From: Burkholderiales bacterium
GTDB lineage: Bacteria; Pseudomonadota; Gammaproteobacteria; Burkholderiales; Casimicrobiaceae
Assembly (NCBI GenBank): GCA_025354075.1
Contig: JANXNO010000562.1
Coordinates: forward strand, 1-6,386
Length of the DNA: 6,386 nt
Direction of reading: 5' to 3'
Numbering within the stretch: the first letter of the stretch is position 1; the number at the start of each line of letters is the position of its first letter. Positions 1 to 6,386 of this stretch are shown one piece after another. Below the pieces are notes generated by a model. That model had not been told where the DNA came from. It made no database searches and saw only the letters and a list, made by a program, of their open reading frames with translations. Position numbers and translations under genes: made by a program.

Positions 1-2
1 AC

Positions 3-2723
3 TTCAAGGCGCGCTCGGCGTTCACCGATCCCGAGATTCTGCGTTCGTCGTTGGCCGGCGTCATTTTGCGGCTGGCCTCGCTCGGCTTTGGTCGTGTGCA
101 GGAGTTTCCATTCATCGAGCCGCCGAGCAATCGCGCGATTGCCGATGGCACGGCGTTGCTGCAAGAGTTGGGCGCGCTGAATGGCGACGCGGAACTCACC
201 AATATCGGTCGCGAGTTGTCACGCATTCCACTCGATCCGCGCATTGGACGCATGTTGATCGAGGCGAAAACGCGCAACGTGTTGCCAGAAGTTTTGGTGA
301 TCGCTGCGGCGCTCTCCGTGCCTGATCCGCGCGAGCGGCCGTTCGAGGCGCGCGATGCCGCGGATCGTGCGCACACGTGGTTTAAGGATACGAAAAGCGA
401 TTTTTTGTCGCTGCTCAATGTGTGGAAATTTTTCATTGAATTGCGCGAAGAGGGCGGTCATAAAAAGCAGGTGCAGGCGTGTCGCGAAAAGTTTTTGAAC
501 TGGCTGCGGCTGCGCGAGTGGCGCGATTTGCATGGACAATTGCGTGACTCGTTGCGGGATTTGGGCTGGAACACCGAAGGCGAATTGTCGCGAGAAGCGC
601 CGTTCGAAAATCTGCATCGAGCGCTGCTGCCGGGACTGCTCGGCAACATCGGCGTCAAGGCCGACGACGGCGATCATTTTCTTGGTGCACGTGGCATCAA
701 GTTCTATCCCTTCCCCGGTAGTGGCGTCGATAAAAAGGGTCTGAAGTGGCTGGTCGCGGCTGAGCTTGCCGAAACGACGCGGCTGTTCGCGCGCACGCTT
801 GCGAGAATTGATCCGGACTGGATTGAAGCAGCGGCGGGTGACGTCGCCACCCGAAATTATTTCGAGCCGAAATGGGATCGCGCGAGCGGCCAGGTGATCG
901 CTAGTGAACGCGTGTCGCTGTACGGTTTGACAATTGTGCCGCGCCGCCGCATCAGCTACAGCCGCATCGCACCACTGGAGTCGCACGAGATTTTTGCCAA
1001 TGCGCTGGCCCTTGGCGAGGTGGAAACGACGGCTGCGTTTTTCGCGTTTAACCTGAATCTGGTGAAAGACGTGCAGACGCTGGAAGACATGGCGCGGCGC
1101 AACGACGTACTGGTGTCGGAAGAGACGATTGCTGCGTTCTACAAGGCGCGAATTCCGGGCGATATTTCGACCCGCACTGATCTCGAAAAGTGGCTGAAGG
1201 CCGAAGCGGAGACCACGCTTTCGCCACTAGCGCGCGCCGAGTTGCGCGGGCACCGCGATCAATCGCTGCGACTCACGCGAGAGGAGTTGATGCGTCACGG
1301 CGCAGAGGCCATCACCGAAGAGCAGTTTCCGAAAACGCTGAAACTTGGTGATTTCGAAGTGCCCGTGACCTATCGCTTTGAGCCGGGGCATGTGATGGAC
1401 GGCGTGACCGCAAAGCTGCCGCTCGCGTTGCTAAACGCGGTGGAAGATCGCTACGCGAGCTGGCTGATTCCGGGCCTGTTTCGGGAAAAAATTTCTGCGT
1501 ATTTCAAAGCGTTGCCGAAAGCCGAACGGGGTCGCGTGCAACCGGTACCGGACAGCGTGACCCACTTTCTCGAACTTGCTACACCGCGCGAGAAACCACT
1601 CGCCGATGCGATGTTCGACTATTTGCGTGATTATTTAAATTTGCGGCTGCCCCCTAGCGTGTGGGACCGTATCGAATTGCCGCTGCATTTGCGCCTGAAT
1701 TTCCGCGTGATGGACGGCGAAGGCAACGAGTTGTCGATGGGCCGCGATCTTGCCAAATTGCAGGAAGAACTGGGCCAGATTGCACGGATGGCGTTTCAGG
1801 ATGGCGCGGGCGCTGGCAAGGGCTTGGGTGCAGAATCTGACATCGAAAAAACCGGTCTCACCACGTGGACGATTGGCACCTTGCCTGAAGGAATTCCGGT
1901 CAAGCGTGCAGGTCGTGCGGTCACCGCCTACCCGGCGTGCGTGGACGAGGGCGCGAGCGTTGCGGTGCGTTTGTTCGAAACCGCGCGTGAAGCCGAAAAT
2001 GCGCATCGGCGTGGCGTGGTGCGGCTCATCTCGCTTGAACTCAAGCAGCAATTGCGCACCTGGGAGCGTGGCCCCAGCGGCTTCAATCAAAGTGCGTTGC
2101 AACTAAAAACTGCGATGGCCACAGACAAACTGCTCGCCGATTTTCTGGCCACCCTGGCAGACCGCGCGTTTATCGGCGACGATGCGCTGCCTCGCGACGA
2201 GCGCGCGTTTCGTGAGCAGATGGCTCGCGCCAAGCAGCGCATTCCGGTGGTGGCTGAAGCGCTCGGGAAAACGCTGGCGCAGGTCGCAGAGGCGTATGCC
2301 GCGCTACAAATCAGCCTGCACGGTGCGGGCGGACGCGCCAAGGCGGTGGTTCCCCTGTTATCGCAATGGCGAGATCGACTGGTGCATGTCGGCTTTTTGA
2401 ATCAAACGCCCTGGGCACAATTGCATCATGTGCCGCGATATTTAAAAGCGCTGGGCAAGCGGTTGGAGAAATACCTGACGATGCCGGAGCGCGAGCCAAG
2501 AAACGGGCCTGTATTAGCCGCCTGCTGGCAGCGCTACGAGGCCGAGCTCGCTCGCTGCGGGCCGTCGGCCAGTGAGGCGCTCCTTCAATTTCGGTGGCTG
2601 ATTGAGGAGCTGCAGGTGTCCCTGTTCGCGCAAGAGCTCAAAACACCCTTTCCGGTCTCTGCCAAGCGCCTCGACAAGGCGTGGGCCGAAACCGTCGCAT
2701 CCGCGCCACGTCGCCAGGATTGA
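3..2723 (+). CDS. hrpA: ATP-dependent RNA helicase HrpA, C-terminal part (5' end outside window)
   Basis: This is the C-terminal 906 codons of a DEAH-box (DEAH/RHA family) RNA helicase. HrpA proteins are about 1300 residues long, so roughly 390 N-terminal residues, with the Walker A and DEAH motifs, lie upstream. The frame is open from base 3. In-window residues 7-13 read FTDPEIL and residues 35-41 FPFIEPP, the usual winged-helix stretch after the second RecA domain. The ratchet/HA2 region follows (LTNIGRELSRIPLDPRIGRML). An OB-fold region lies at about 200-300 (LLPGLLGNIG, then GARGIKFYPFPGS). The DUF3418 tail fills about 310-900 and ends in the typical WLIEELQVSLFAQELKTP. HrpA is a cytoplasmic ATPase involved in mRNA processing and, in E. 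coli, rescue of collided ribosomes. The frame is intact with no premature stop. The TTG at 51 is an internal Leu codon, not the start. The family call is secure; activity cannot be judged without the motor domains. Confidence 0.96.
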   Translation, partial: FKARSAFTDPEILRSSLAGVILRLASLGFGRVQEFPFIEPPSNRAIADGTALLQELGALNGDAELTNIGRELSRIPLDPRIGRMLIEAKTRNVLPEVLVIAAALSVPDPRERPFEARDAADRAHTWFKDTKSDFLSLLNVWKFFIELREEGGHKKQVQACREKFLNWLRLREWRDLHGQLRDSLRDLGWNTEGELSREAPFENLHRALLPGLLGNIGVKADDGDHFLGARGIKFYPFPGSGVDKKGLKWLVAAELAETTRLFARTLARIDPDWIEAAAGDVATRNYFEPKWDRASGQVIASERVSLYGLTIVPRRRISYSRIAPLESHEIFANALALGEVETTAAFFAFNLNLVKDVQTLEDMARRNDVLVSEETIAAFYKARIPGDISTRTDLEKWLKAEAETTLSPLARAELRGHRDQSLRLTREELMRHGAEAITEEQFPKTLKLGDFEVPVTYRFEPGHVMDGVTAKLPLALLNAVEDRYASWLIPGLFREKISAYFKALPKAERGRVQPVPDSVTHFLELATPREKPLADAMFDYLRDYLNLRLPPSVWDRIELPLHLRLNFRVMDGEGNELSMGRDLAKLQEELGQIARMAFQDGAGAGKGLGAESDIEKTGLTTWTIGTLPEGIPVKRAGRAVTAYPACVDEGASVAVRLFETAREAENAHRRGVVRLISLELKQQLRTWERGPSGFNQSALQLKTAMATDKLLADFLATLADRAFIGDDALPRDERAFREQMARAKQRIPVVAEALGKTLAQVAEAYAALQISLHGAGGRAKAVVPLLSQWRDRLVHVGFLNQTPWAQLHHVPRYLKALGKRLEKYLTMPEREPRNGPVLAACWQRYEAELARCGPSASEALLQFRWLIEELQVSLFAQELKTPFPVSAKRLDKAWAETVASAPRRQD

Positions 2724-2765
2724 AGTTCTGAACTGAACGCGCAACAGCATTTTGCTATGACGTTG

Positions 2766-2774
2766 TGCTAGATT
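2766..2774 (+). promoter_or_regulatory. possible extended -10 element upstream of the DUF1631 gene
   Basis: The bases TGC TAGATT give a TGn extended -10 with 4 of 6 matches to TATAAT, 83 bases before the ATG at 2858. No good -35 hexamer sits 16-18 bases upstream (agcatt and neighbours match poorly). A similar element, TGC TATGAC, lies just upstream at 2753-2761. Either could drive the DUF1631 gene. This is motif matching only; transcription could also read through from hrpA. Confidence 0.2.
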
Positions 2775-2782
2775 GCATGGGG

Positions 2783-2799
2783 GTGACATTTTTTGTCAC
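2783..2799 (+). repeat. 17-base perfect inverted repeat between hrpA and the DUF1631 gene
   Basis: GTGACA (2783-2788) and TGTCAC (2794-2799) are perfect inverted arms around a spacer of five T. As RNA the stem can extend to about nine pairs (2779-2803), counting G-U pairs. It lies 60 bases after the hrpA stop and 58 bases before the DUF1631 start. Downstream bases (tcttcccttatt) are only moderately T-rich, so it is a weak candidate for an intrinsic terminator of hrpA. The 6-5-6 symmetry would also suit a dimeric repressor site just downstream of the possible promoter at 2766-2774. The repeat is seen directly; its role is inferred. Confidence 0.6.
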
Positions 2800-2817
2800 T
2801 CTTCCCTTATTCGCCCG

Positions 2818-2830
2818 TAGGGCCCCCCTA
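2818..2830 (+). repeat. short GC-rich inverted repeat in the DUF1631 leader
   Basis: TAGGG (2818-2822) and CCCTA (2826-2830) pair around a three-base CCC loop, giving a 5-bp stem, followed by tttct. It lies 27 bases before the DUF1631 start codon. It could be part of a terminator or a leader structure, but a stem this short can occur by chance in GC-rich DNA. Confidence 0.3.
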
Positions 2831-2857
2831 TTTCTCGCTTGACCGTACTGTCCAAAC

Positions 2858-5236
2858 ATGTCGACTGAAGCCGCTACAGCACAGATGCCGACGCTCGCGA
2901 TACTGAACGCGTGCCGCGATCTCATGCTGCACCGTAGCAATTTACAGATGGCGGCTGCTTTTGACCGGCTCGCAGACATCCTGCTGGATAACGCTGCCAA
3001 AGAATACGCACCGCGCGTCGTGGGTTCGTTACTGGATGCGCGGTCGGGGCTGCTGCGGCTTCGAGCATCAATTGCTGAGTCGTTTGCAGAGCAACTGACC
3101 TTGCGCCTCAATGGTCGCAAGTCCTGCCTGGTGCCCTCGGCGCCACCCCAAGCCAGCGACGAGTTGTCACTGCAATCGGATGACGTACTGGATGAATACG
3201 TGTCGGCGCGCACGTTGGCGCGATCCATCGAGAGTACCTCGCTCGGTCAACTCCCCGTTTTTCATCAAAAAATCGCCTTCCTGAAACGCATGCCAGCGCT
3301 GCGCATGGAAGAAGATCCGTTTTCGCCGCAATCGGTGGTCAGCTCGCTGCTGGAAGCCATGCAGTCGGTCAGCGAGACCACGCCCGAGATGCGCCTGCAC
3401 TGGATTCGCGCGCTTTCGAGTATGGGCGGTATGGGCTACAGCGACGTTTACGCCGATTTAAACCGTTATTTGACGGATGCTGGCGTGGCGCTGCAAAAGC
3501 CGCGCGCAGCGGTACGTCCTCCGTCCGGAGCGCCGGGCGGTGGCGGTCACCCAGGCGCCGGTTATGCCCAGCAGGGTCCTGCGGGCTCCCCGCAGGGCAT
3601 GGGGTATCCACCGCCGCCTCCAGGTGGCTTTCCGCAATATCCCCAGTACCCTCAGTATCCACAAGGCGCAGGTTACGCCCCCCCGGGCACGGGCGGCTAC
3701 GAGCAGGCGTGGGCAGCTGACGGCGGCACCAGCGAGCATTACCCTGGCGATCAATACTCGGACGCCAATAATCAATACGCGCAAATGTCGATGCAGCCGG
3801 ACGCTGTGCCGTTGCAGCAACTGGCATCCAATCTGGTGTCTCTGGTCGAGCGTTTGCAACAGGTGATTCCCGGCATTTCCGGCGGTCCCGCAGCGGCCGA
3901 TCCCTCGCTGTGGGCGATGGTGCGGAACAAAGAGGCCATGCAAATCAGCGCAGCGTTGGGCTTTGCCGCAAACGGGGCGTTTCGGGCACCACTGGTGGCA
4001 GGCGTAGATCGTAAGTTAATGTCGTCGCTGACCGATCTGCAACTGCGCGCTGAACAGCCCGACTTTTCCGGTGCGGGCGCAGCCGCTTCACCGCGAACGG
4101 TATTGCGTGATGTGGTGCCTGGATATTCGTCTGGTGATATTTCAGTGCTGGACGCGACGACCACCGAGTTGGTGGCGATGCTGTTCGACTTCGTGCTCGC
4201 CCGACGTGAGCTGCGCAGCGAGATCAAGGTGCTGCTGGGTCGCCTGCAGATTCCCATGCTCAAAGCCGCGATGGTGGATCGTGGCTTTTTTTCGCGCAAA
4301 AATCACCCGGGACGGCAGCTGCTTAACCGCCTTGCGGACGCTGGACTGGGCTGGTCGCCCGATGAGGGCGTAGACGATCCGCTGTTCCGCAAAATTCAAG
4401 ATGTGATCGAACATATCAGCCGTGATTTTGTCGACGATCTCGGGATCTTTACGGTGGCGTTGGTGGACCTTGAGCAGTTCGTTGCTGAGCAAGAACTTGA
4501 CGCTCGCCCGACCATCGAAGCGGAGACCGCTGACGCTCTGGCGGCGGATCGTCACATCACCGCGGTCATTGAGGCCAAGCAAGCCGTCGAATCACGCATG
4601 AGTCAGCATGCACTGCCCGAGCCGGTGAAAGAGTTTATTGAGGTCGCCTGGCAGCCCCATCTGCAAGACGCGCTACTTGAGCTCGGTAGAGACAGCGCTG
4701 AATACACCAAAGCCGTGGAAGCGCTCGACGAACTCATCTGGAGCGTTACGCCCAAGGAGCAGCCTGCCGAGCGTGCGCAGCTGAGCCAGCGTGTGCCCTC
4801 GTTGGTGCGCCGTTTGCGTGAAGGCTTGAAGTCACTCTCAGACGAAACGATTGCGCCGTTTTTTGACAAATTGTTTGAGGTTCATTCGGGGCTGCTGCGC
4901 GGTGCGCGGCCCGAGTATGTCGAGCCTGAGGCGTTGCCTGAGCCCAGTAACGATCCGTCGTTCGACCCGTTCCGCGAACTGGTCAAGCAGATGGAGCGCA
5001 ACCAGTGGATCGAGATGAGCGATGAAAAGGGCGCGCTTACCTATGCCAAGCTCGCCTGGATGAGCCCACAGGGTACGACCTTTTTATTCACAACGCGTCA
5101 CGGTCGCAAGGCGGCCTCATTGTCGCCGGACGAACTGGCAGACTGGTTCCGCACCGACAAAGCGCGCATGATCGAGTCCGAGCCCATTGTTGACCGCGCG
5201 CTGGCCGGCATGTTCCAGACGGCGGCGGAAGCCTAG
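2858..5236 (+). CDS. DUF1631 family protein with Pro/Gly/Tyr/Gln-rich insert
   Basis: This 792-residue protein belongs to the DUF1631 family (Pfam PF07793), known in beta- and gammaproteobacteria and of unknown biochemical role; some databases label members thymidine phosphorylase, which nothing here supports. The N-terminal family segment is at residues 14-85 (ILNACRDLMLHRSNL onward). The hallmark block is at 453-499, with KVLLGRLQIPMLKAAMVDR, GFFSRKNHPGRQLL and GLGW. A C-terminal beta-rich, PilZ-like module is at about 715-770 (QWIEM, AKLAWMSP, TTFLFTTRHGRKAASLS). Between the N-terminal and central parts, residues 215-310 are low-complexity, rich in Pro, Gly, Tyr, Gln and Ala. No signal peptide or membrane helix is visible, so it is probably cytoplasmic. 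The ATG at 2858 has no clear Shine-Dalgarno; ATG at 2885 is an alternative losing nine residues. The stop is seven bases before the probable start of the next gene, implying a shared transcript. Family assignment is confident; function is unknown. Confidence 0.93.
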   Translation: MSTEAATAQMPTLAILNACRDLMLHRSNLQMAAAFDRLADILLDNAAKEYAPRVVGSLLDARSGLLRLRASIAESFAEQLTLRLNGRKSCLVPSAPPQASDELSLQSDDVLDEYVSARTLARSIESTSLGQLPVFHQKIAFLKRMPALRMEEDPFSPQSVVSSLLEAMQSVSETTPEMRLHWIRALSSMGGMGYSDVYADLNRYLTDAGVALQKPRAAVRPPSGAPGGGGHPGAGYAQQGPAGSPQGMGYPPPPPGGFPQYPQYPQYPQGAGYAPPGTGGYEQAWAADGGTSEHYPGDQYSDANNQYAQMSMQPDAVPLQQLASNLVSLVERLQQVIPGISGGPAAADPSLWAMVRNKEAMQISAALGFAANGAFRAPLVAGVDRKLMSSLTDLQLRAEQPDFSGAGAAASPRTVLRDVVPGYSSGDISVLDATTTELVAMLFDFVLARRELRSEIKVLLGRLQIPMLKAAMVDRGFFSRKNHPGRQLLNRLADAGLGWSPDEGVDDPLFRKIQDVIEHISRDFVDDLGIFTVALVDLEQFVAEQELDARPTIEAETADALAADRHITAVIEAKQAVESRMSQHALPEPVKEFIEVAWQPHLQDALLELGRDSAEYTKAVEALDELIWSVTPKEQPAERAQLSQRVPSLVRRLREGLKSLSDETIAPFFDKLFEVHSGLLRGARPEYVEPEALPEPSNDPSFDPFRELVKQMERNQWIEMSDEKGALTYAKLAWMSPQGTTFLFTTRHGRKAASLSPDELADWFRTDKARMIESEPIVDRALAGMFQTAAEA
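3500..3787 (+). other. coding region for a disordered P/G/Y/Q-rich segment of the DUF1631 protein
   Basis: Residues 215-310 of the DUF1631 protein are dominated by Pro, Gly, Ala, Tyr and Gln, with a PPPPP run at 251-255 and three tandem PQY units at 259-267 closed by PQ. Acidic residues occur only toward the end, and hydrophobic residues that would form a core are scarce. This composition predicts an intrinsically disordered linker. It separates the N-terminal DUF1631 segment from the conserved central block. Confidence 0.85.
3632..3664 (+). repeat. tandem PQY codon repeat (three full units plus PQ)
   Basis: Eleven codons encode PQYPQYPQYPQ. The codons differ between units (CCG CAA TAT, CCC CAG TAC, CCT CAG TAT, CCA CAA), so the repeat is strong in protein but degraded in DNA. 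Confidence 0.85.
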
Positions 5237-5243
5237 CTTTAGC

Positions 5244-5864
5244 GTGGGATTGGGATTGATCGTGGTCGGCGACTTTTCGCTGGCCACCGGTGCTGATCAA
5301 CATGTGGCGTTTGTTGCGCGATTGCTTGGGCGAACCGCCAATTCACTCGAATGGGCGTGGCTGATTCCGGCCAGCCGAATTCAGTTGGCAGCTGCGTTAA
5401 TCGAGGCCTGGCAGCGACCGCATCCGGTGGCGTGTTTTGGCGGGTTTGGCAACGGCGTTGATGACCACACACAGGCCACGCTCGACGCATTGCAGCAGGG
5501 ACGCGAAGACGTGGGCCTGCCGCGCCACGCCACCGACGCAGCCGCCGGTGTCATGCAGGTGGGCAACGTAGCTTTTTTTAACGGCCATCCCACACAGGCG
5601 CATGACGAATTTTCGCGCTGGTGGACGGCGTTGCTGGAAACGGTGGTTGACGACGCGCTGGCGCGTGAGCACGTTCGGTGGCCGTTGCCCGAGTCGCCAG
5701 TTTCGATTCAAGCGCGCAAGCGCACGCGGGCTAAGCATCCGGCCGTTCTGCAGCGACTGATCGCTGCGGTCGATGGCAGCGTTGCGCTCAGTCTGAGCGG
5801 TGCCAGTAAAGGCAAAGTGCAAGCCGCGCGCAAGTCATTGCAGGCAGCGCTTAAGGACGTTTAG
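5244..5864 (+). CDS. divergent molybdopterin-binding-domain (COG1058/CinA N-terminal-like) protein
   Basis: This protein of 206 residues (from GTG 5244) resembles the MoCF_biosynth fold (PF00994) found in COG1058 proteins, relatives of the CinA N-terminal domain. The opening GLGLIVVGD (2-10) matches the first strand and the GDE loop, followed by SLATGADQHVAFVARLL. GGFG at 66-69 and DDHT at 73-76 match the GG-G and DD-T pocket motifs. GHPTQAHDEFSRWW (from 114) resembles the PGFPxMAW segment. The last 60 residues resemble the small C-terminal domain of betaproteobacterial members. It is shorter than the roughly 250 residues I expect, with the loss between 77 and 113, and the usual GDEL reads GDFSL, so the pocket may be altered. 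The start is chosen because homology begins there; it lies seven bases after the upstream stop, with a weak GGAAG at 5227-5231. An ATG at 5187 would add an Arg-rich overlap-coded tail. CinA-like activity is not shown. Confidence 0.75.
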   Translation: MGLGLIVVGDFSLATGADQHVAFVARLLGRTANSLEWAWLIPASRIQLAAALIEAWQRPHPVACFGGFGNGVDDHTQATLDALQQGREDVGLPRHATDAAAGVMQVGNVAFFNGHPTQAHDEFSRWWTALLETVVDDALAREHVRWPLPESPVSIQARKRTRAKHPAVLQRLIAAVDGSVALSLSGASKGKVQAARKSLQAALKDV

Positions 5865-5879
5865 CGAGCGCAGACCGCG

Positions 5880-6386
5880 CTACATGCGCTGCGCATCATC
5901 TCTCAGGCCGCGCACCAGGTCGCCCACAAAGCCGGGGCCGCGATACAACAGGCCCGTGTAAATCTGAATCAGGCTGGCACCCATGTCCAGTTTTCGTTTC
6001 GCATCCGCGACCGACATGATGCCGCCGACGCCGATGATCGGCACACGGGACGCAGCGGCTTTCACCACTTGGGTCAGCATCGCGTCGGCTCGCTTGGTGA
6101 GGGGCGCACCGCTCAGGCCGCCGGTCTCCGCGGCATAGGCATGTCCGGCAACGCTGCCACGGCTGATGGTCGTATTGCCGGAAATGATCGCATCGGCTCC
6201 CGCGTCAATGATCGCGGACACCACATTGCCAACCACTGCGTCATCAATATCCGGCGCTATTTTGACCGCGATGGGTTTGCGTTTGCCGTGCGCTTTGGTC
6301 AGCACTTCGCCTTCGCGAACAATGCACGCGACCAGCGACGCTACCGAGTCCGGTGCTTGGAGATCGCGCAGATTTTTGGTGTTGGG
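5880..6386 (-). CDS. pyrD: dihydroorotate dehydrogenase (quinone), class 2, C-terminal part (5' end outside window)
   Basis: The last 168 codons of PyrD are present on the minus strand, ending at the TAG in 5880-5882. The enzyme oxidises dihydroorotate to orotate with FMN, passing electrons to membrane quinone, in de novo pyrimidine synthesis. The reading at the window edge is PNTKNLRDLQ, matching the SPNT active-site loop; the catalytic Ser is one codon outside. Further motifs are AVKIAPD (FMN-contact Lys), SGNTT (substrate Asn-Thr), GGLSG, PIIGVGGI (phosphate binding) and GASLIQIYTGLLYRGP. These and the Ser-type loop identify class 2. About 175 N-terminal residues, including the membrane-associating helices, are missing from the window. 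The GTG at 6305 is an internal Val. The position before Asn in SGNTT is Gly where E. coli has Thr245. The gene is convergent with the COG1058-like gene, 15 bases apart. Confidence 0.96.
   Translation of the reverse strand, partial: PNTKNLRDLQAPDSVASLVACIVREGEVLTKAHGKRKPIAVKIAPDIDDAVVGNVVSAIIDAGADAIISGNTTISRGSVAGHAYAAETGGLSGAPLTKRADAMLTQVVKAAASRVPIIGVGGIMSVADAKRKLDMGASLIQIYTGLLYRGPGFVGDLVRGLRDDAQRM

Noticed and set aside
51..53. TTG as the start of hrpA
   Set aside because: Conserved HrpA sequence (FTDPEIL) continues in frame upstream to the window edge, so this is an internal Leu codon.
219..986. 255-codon open frame on the minus strand inside hrpA
   Set aside because: It lies wholly opposite a well-conserved helicase region, its product is Arg/Gln-rich and matches no family I know; long antisense frames are expected in GC-rich genes.
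2793..2798. TTGTCA as a -35 box
   Set aside because: It matches 5 of 6 bases, but no acceptable -10 lies 16-19 bases downstream (cgtagg region) and it is part of the palindrome.
2820..2825. GGGCCC palindrome as a regulatory site
   Set aside because: A six-base GC palindrome is common by chance in this composition and has no other support.
3458..3943. 161-codon minus-strand frame opposite the low-complexity part of the DUF1631 gene
   Set aside because: The plus-strand gene is continuous and family-conserved on both sides; the antisense product is Arg/Gly-rich shadow sequence.
5187..5189. ATG as the start of the COG1058-like gene
   Set aside because: It would add 19 residues (Arg-rich, no homology) encoded inside the DUF1631 gene; family similarity starts at the GTG at 5244. 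It remains possible but less likely.
5397..5822. 141-codon minus-strand frame opposite the COG1058-like gene
   Set aside because: The plus-strand product carries recognisable GGFG and DDHT motifs; the antisense product shows none.
6303..6305. GTG as the start of pyrD
   Set aside because: The frame stays open to the edge and encodes PNTKNLRDLQ, a conserved PyrD active-site stretch, upstream of this codon.

Overview
The window is an ordinary-looking stretch of a GC-rich proteobacterial chromosome (GC by eye near 60%, not counted). The gene content (long HrpA with a DUF3418 tail, a DUF1631 protein, a COG1058 molybdopterin-binding-like protein with the C-terminal extension I associate with betaproteobacterial members, and a class 2 quinone-linked dihydroorotate dehydrogenase) fits a beta- or gammaproteobacterium; I lean to beta, but cannot prove it from sequence alone.

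Layout. Positions 1-2723 (+) hold the C-terminal 906 codons of hrpA, a DEAH-box RNA helicase; the RecA motor domains lie upstream of the window. A 134-base intergenic region (2724-2857) follows. It carries two inverted repeats and a possible extended -10 promoter. Positions 2858-5236 (+) encode a 792-residue DUF1631 protein with an unusual Pro/Gly/Tyr/Gln-rich low-complexity insert. Seven bases after its stop, a GTG at 5244 probably starts a short, divergent MoCF_biosynth/COG1058 protein ending at 5864 (+). After 15 bases, the convergent pyrD gene (stop at 5880, - strand) runs off the right edge; its last 168 codons are present.

How the genes relate. The DUF1631 and COG1058-like genes look like a translationally linked pair. 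HrpA (rRNA/mRNA remodelling, ribosome rescue) and PyrD (pyrimidine synthesis) are housekeeping genes with no visible functional link to the pair. There is no tRNA, rRNA, CRISPR array, insertion sequence, phage gene or sign of recent transfer. I do not see a new defence or mobile system. The points most worth a second look are the disordered insert in the DUF1631 protein, the eroded motifs of the COG1058-like protein, an unusual Gly at an FMN-contact position in PyrD, and the palindrome between hrpA and the DUF1631 gene.
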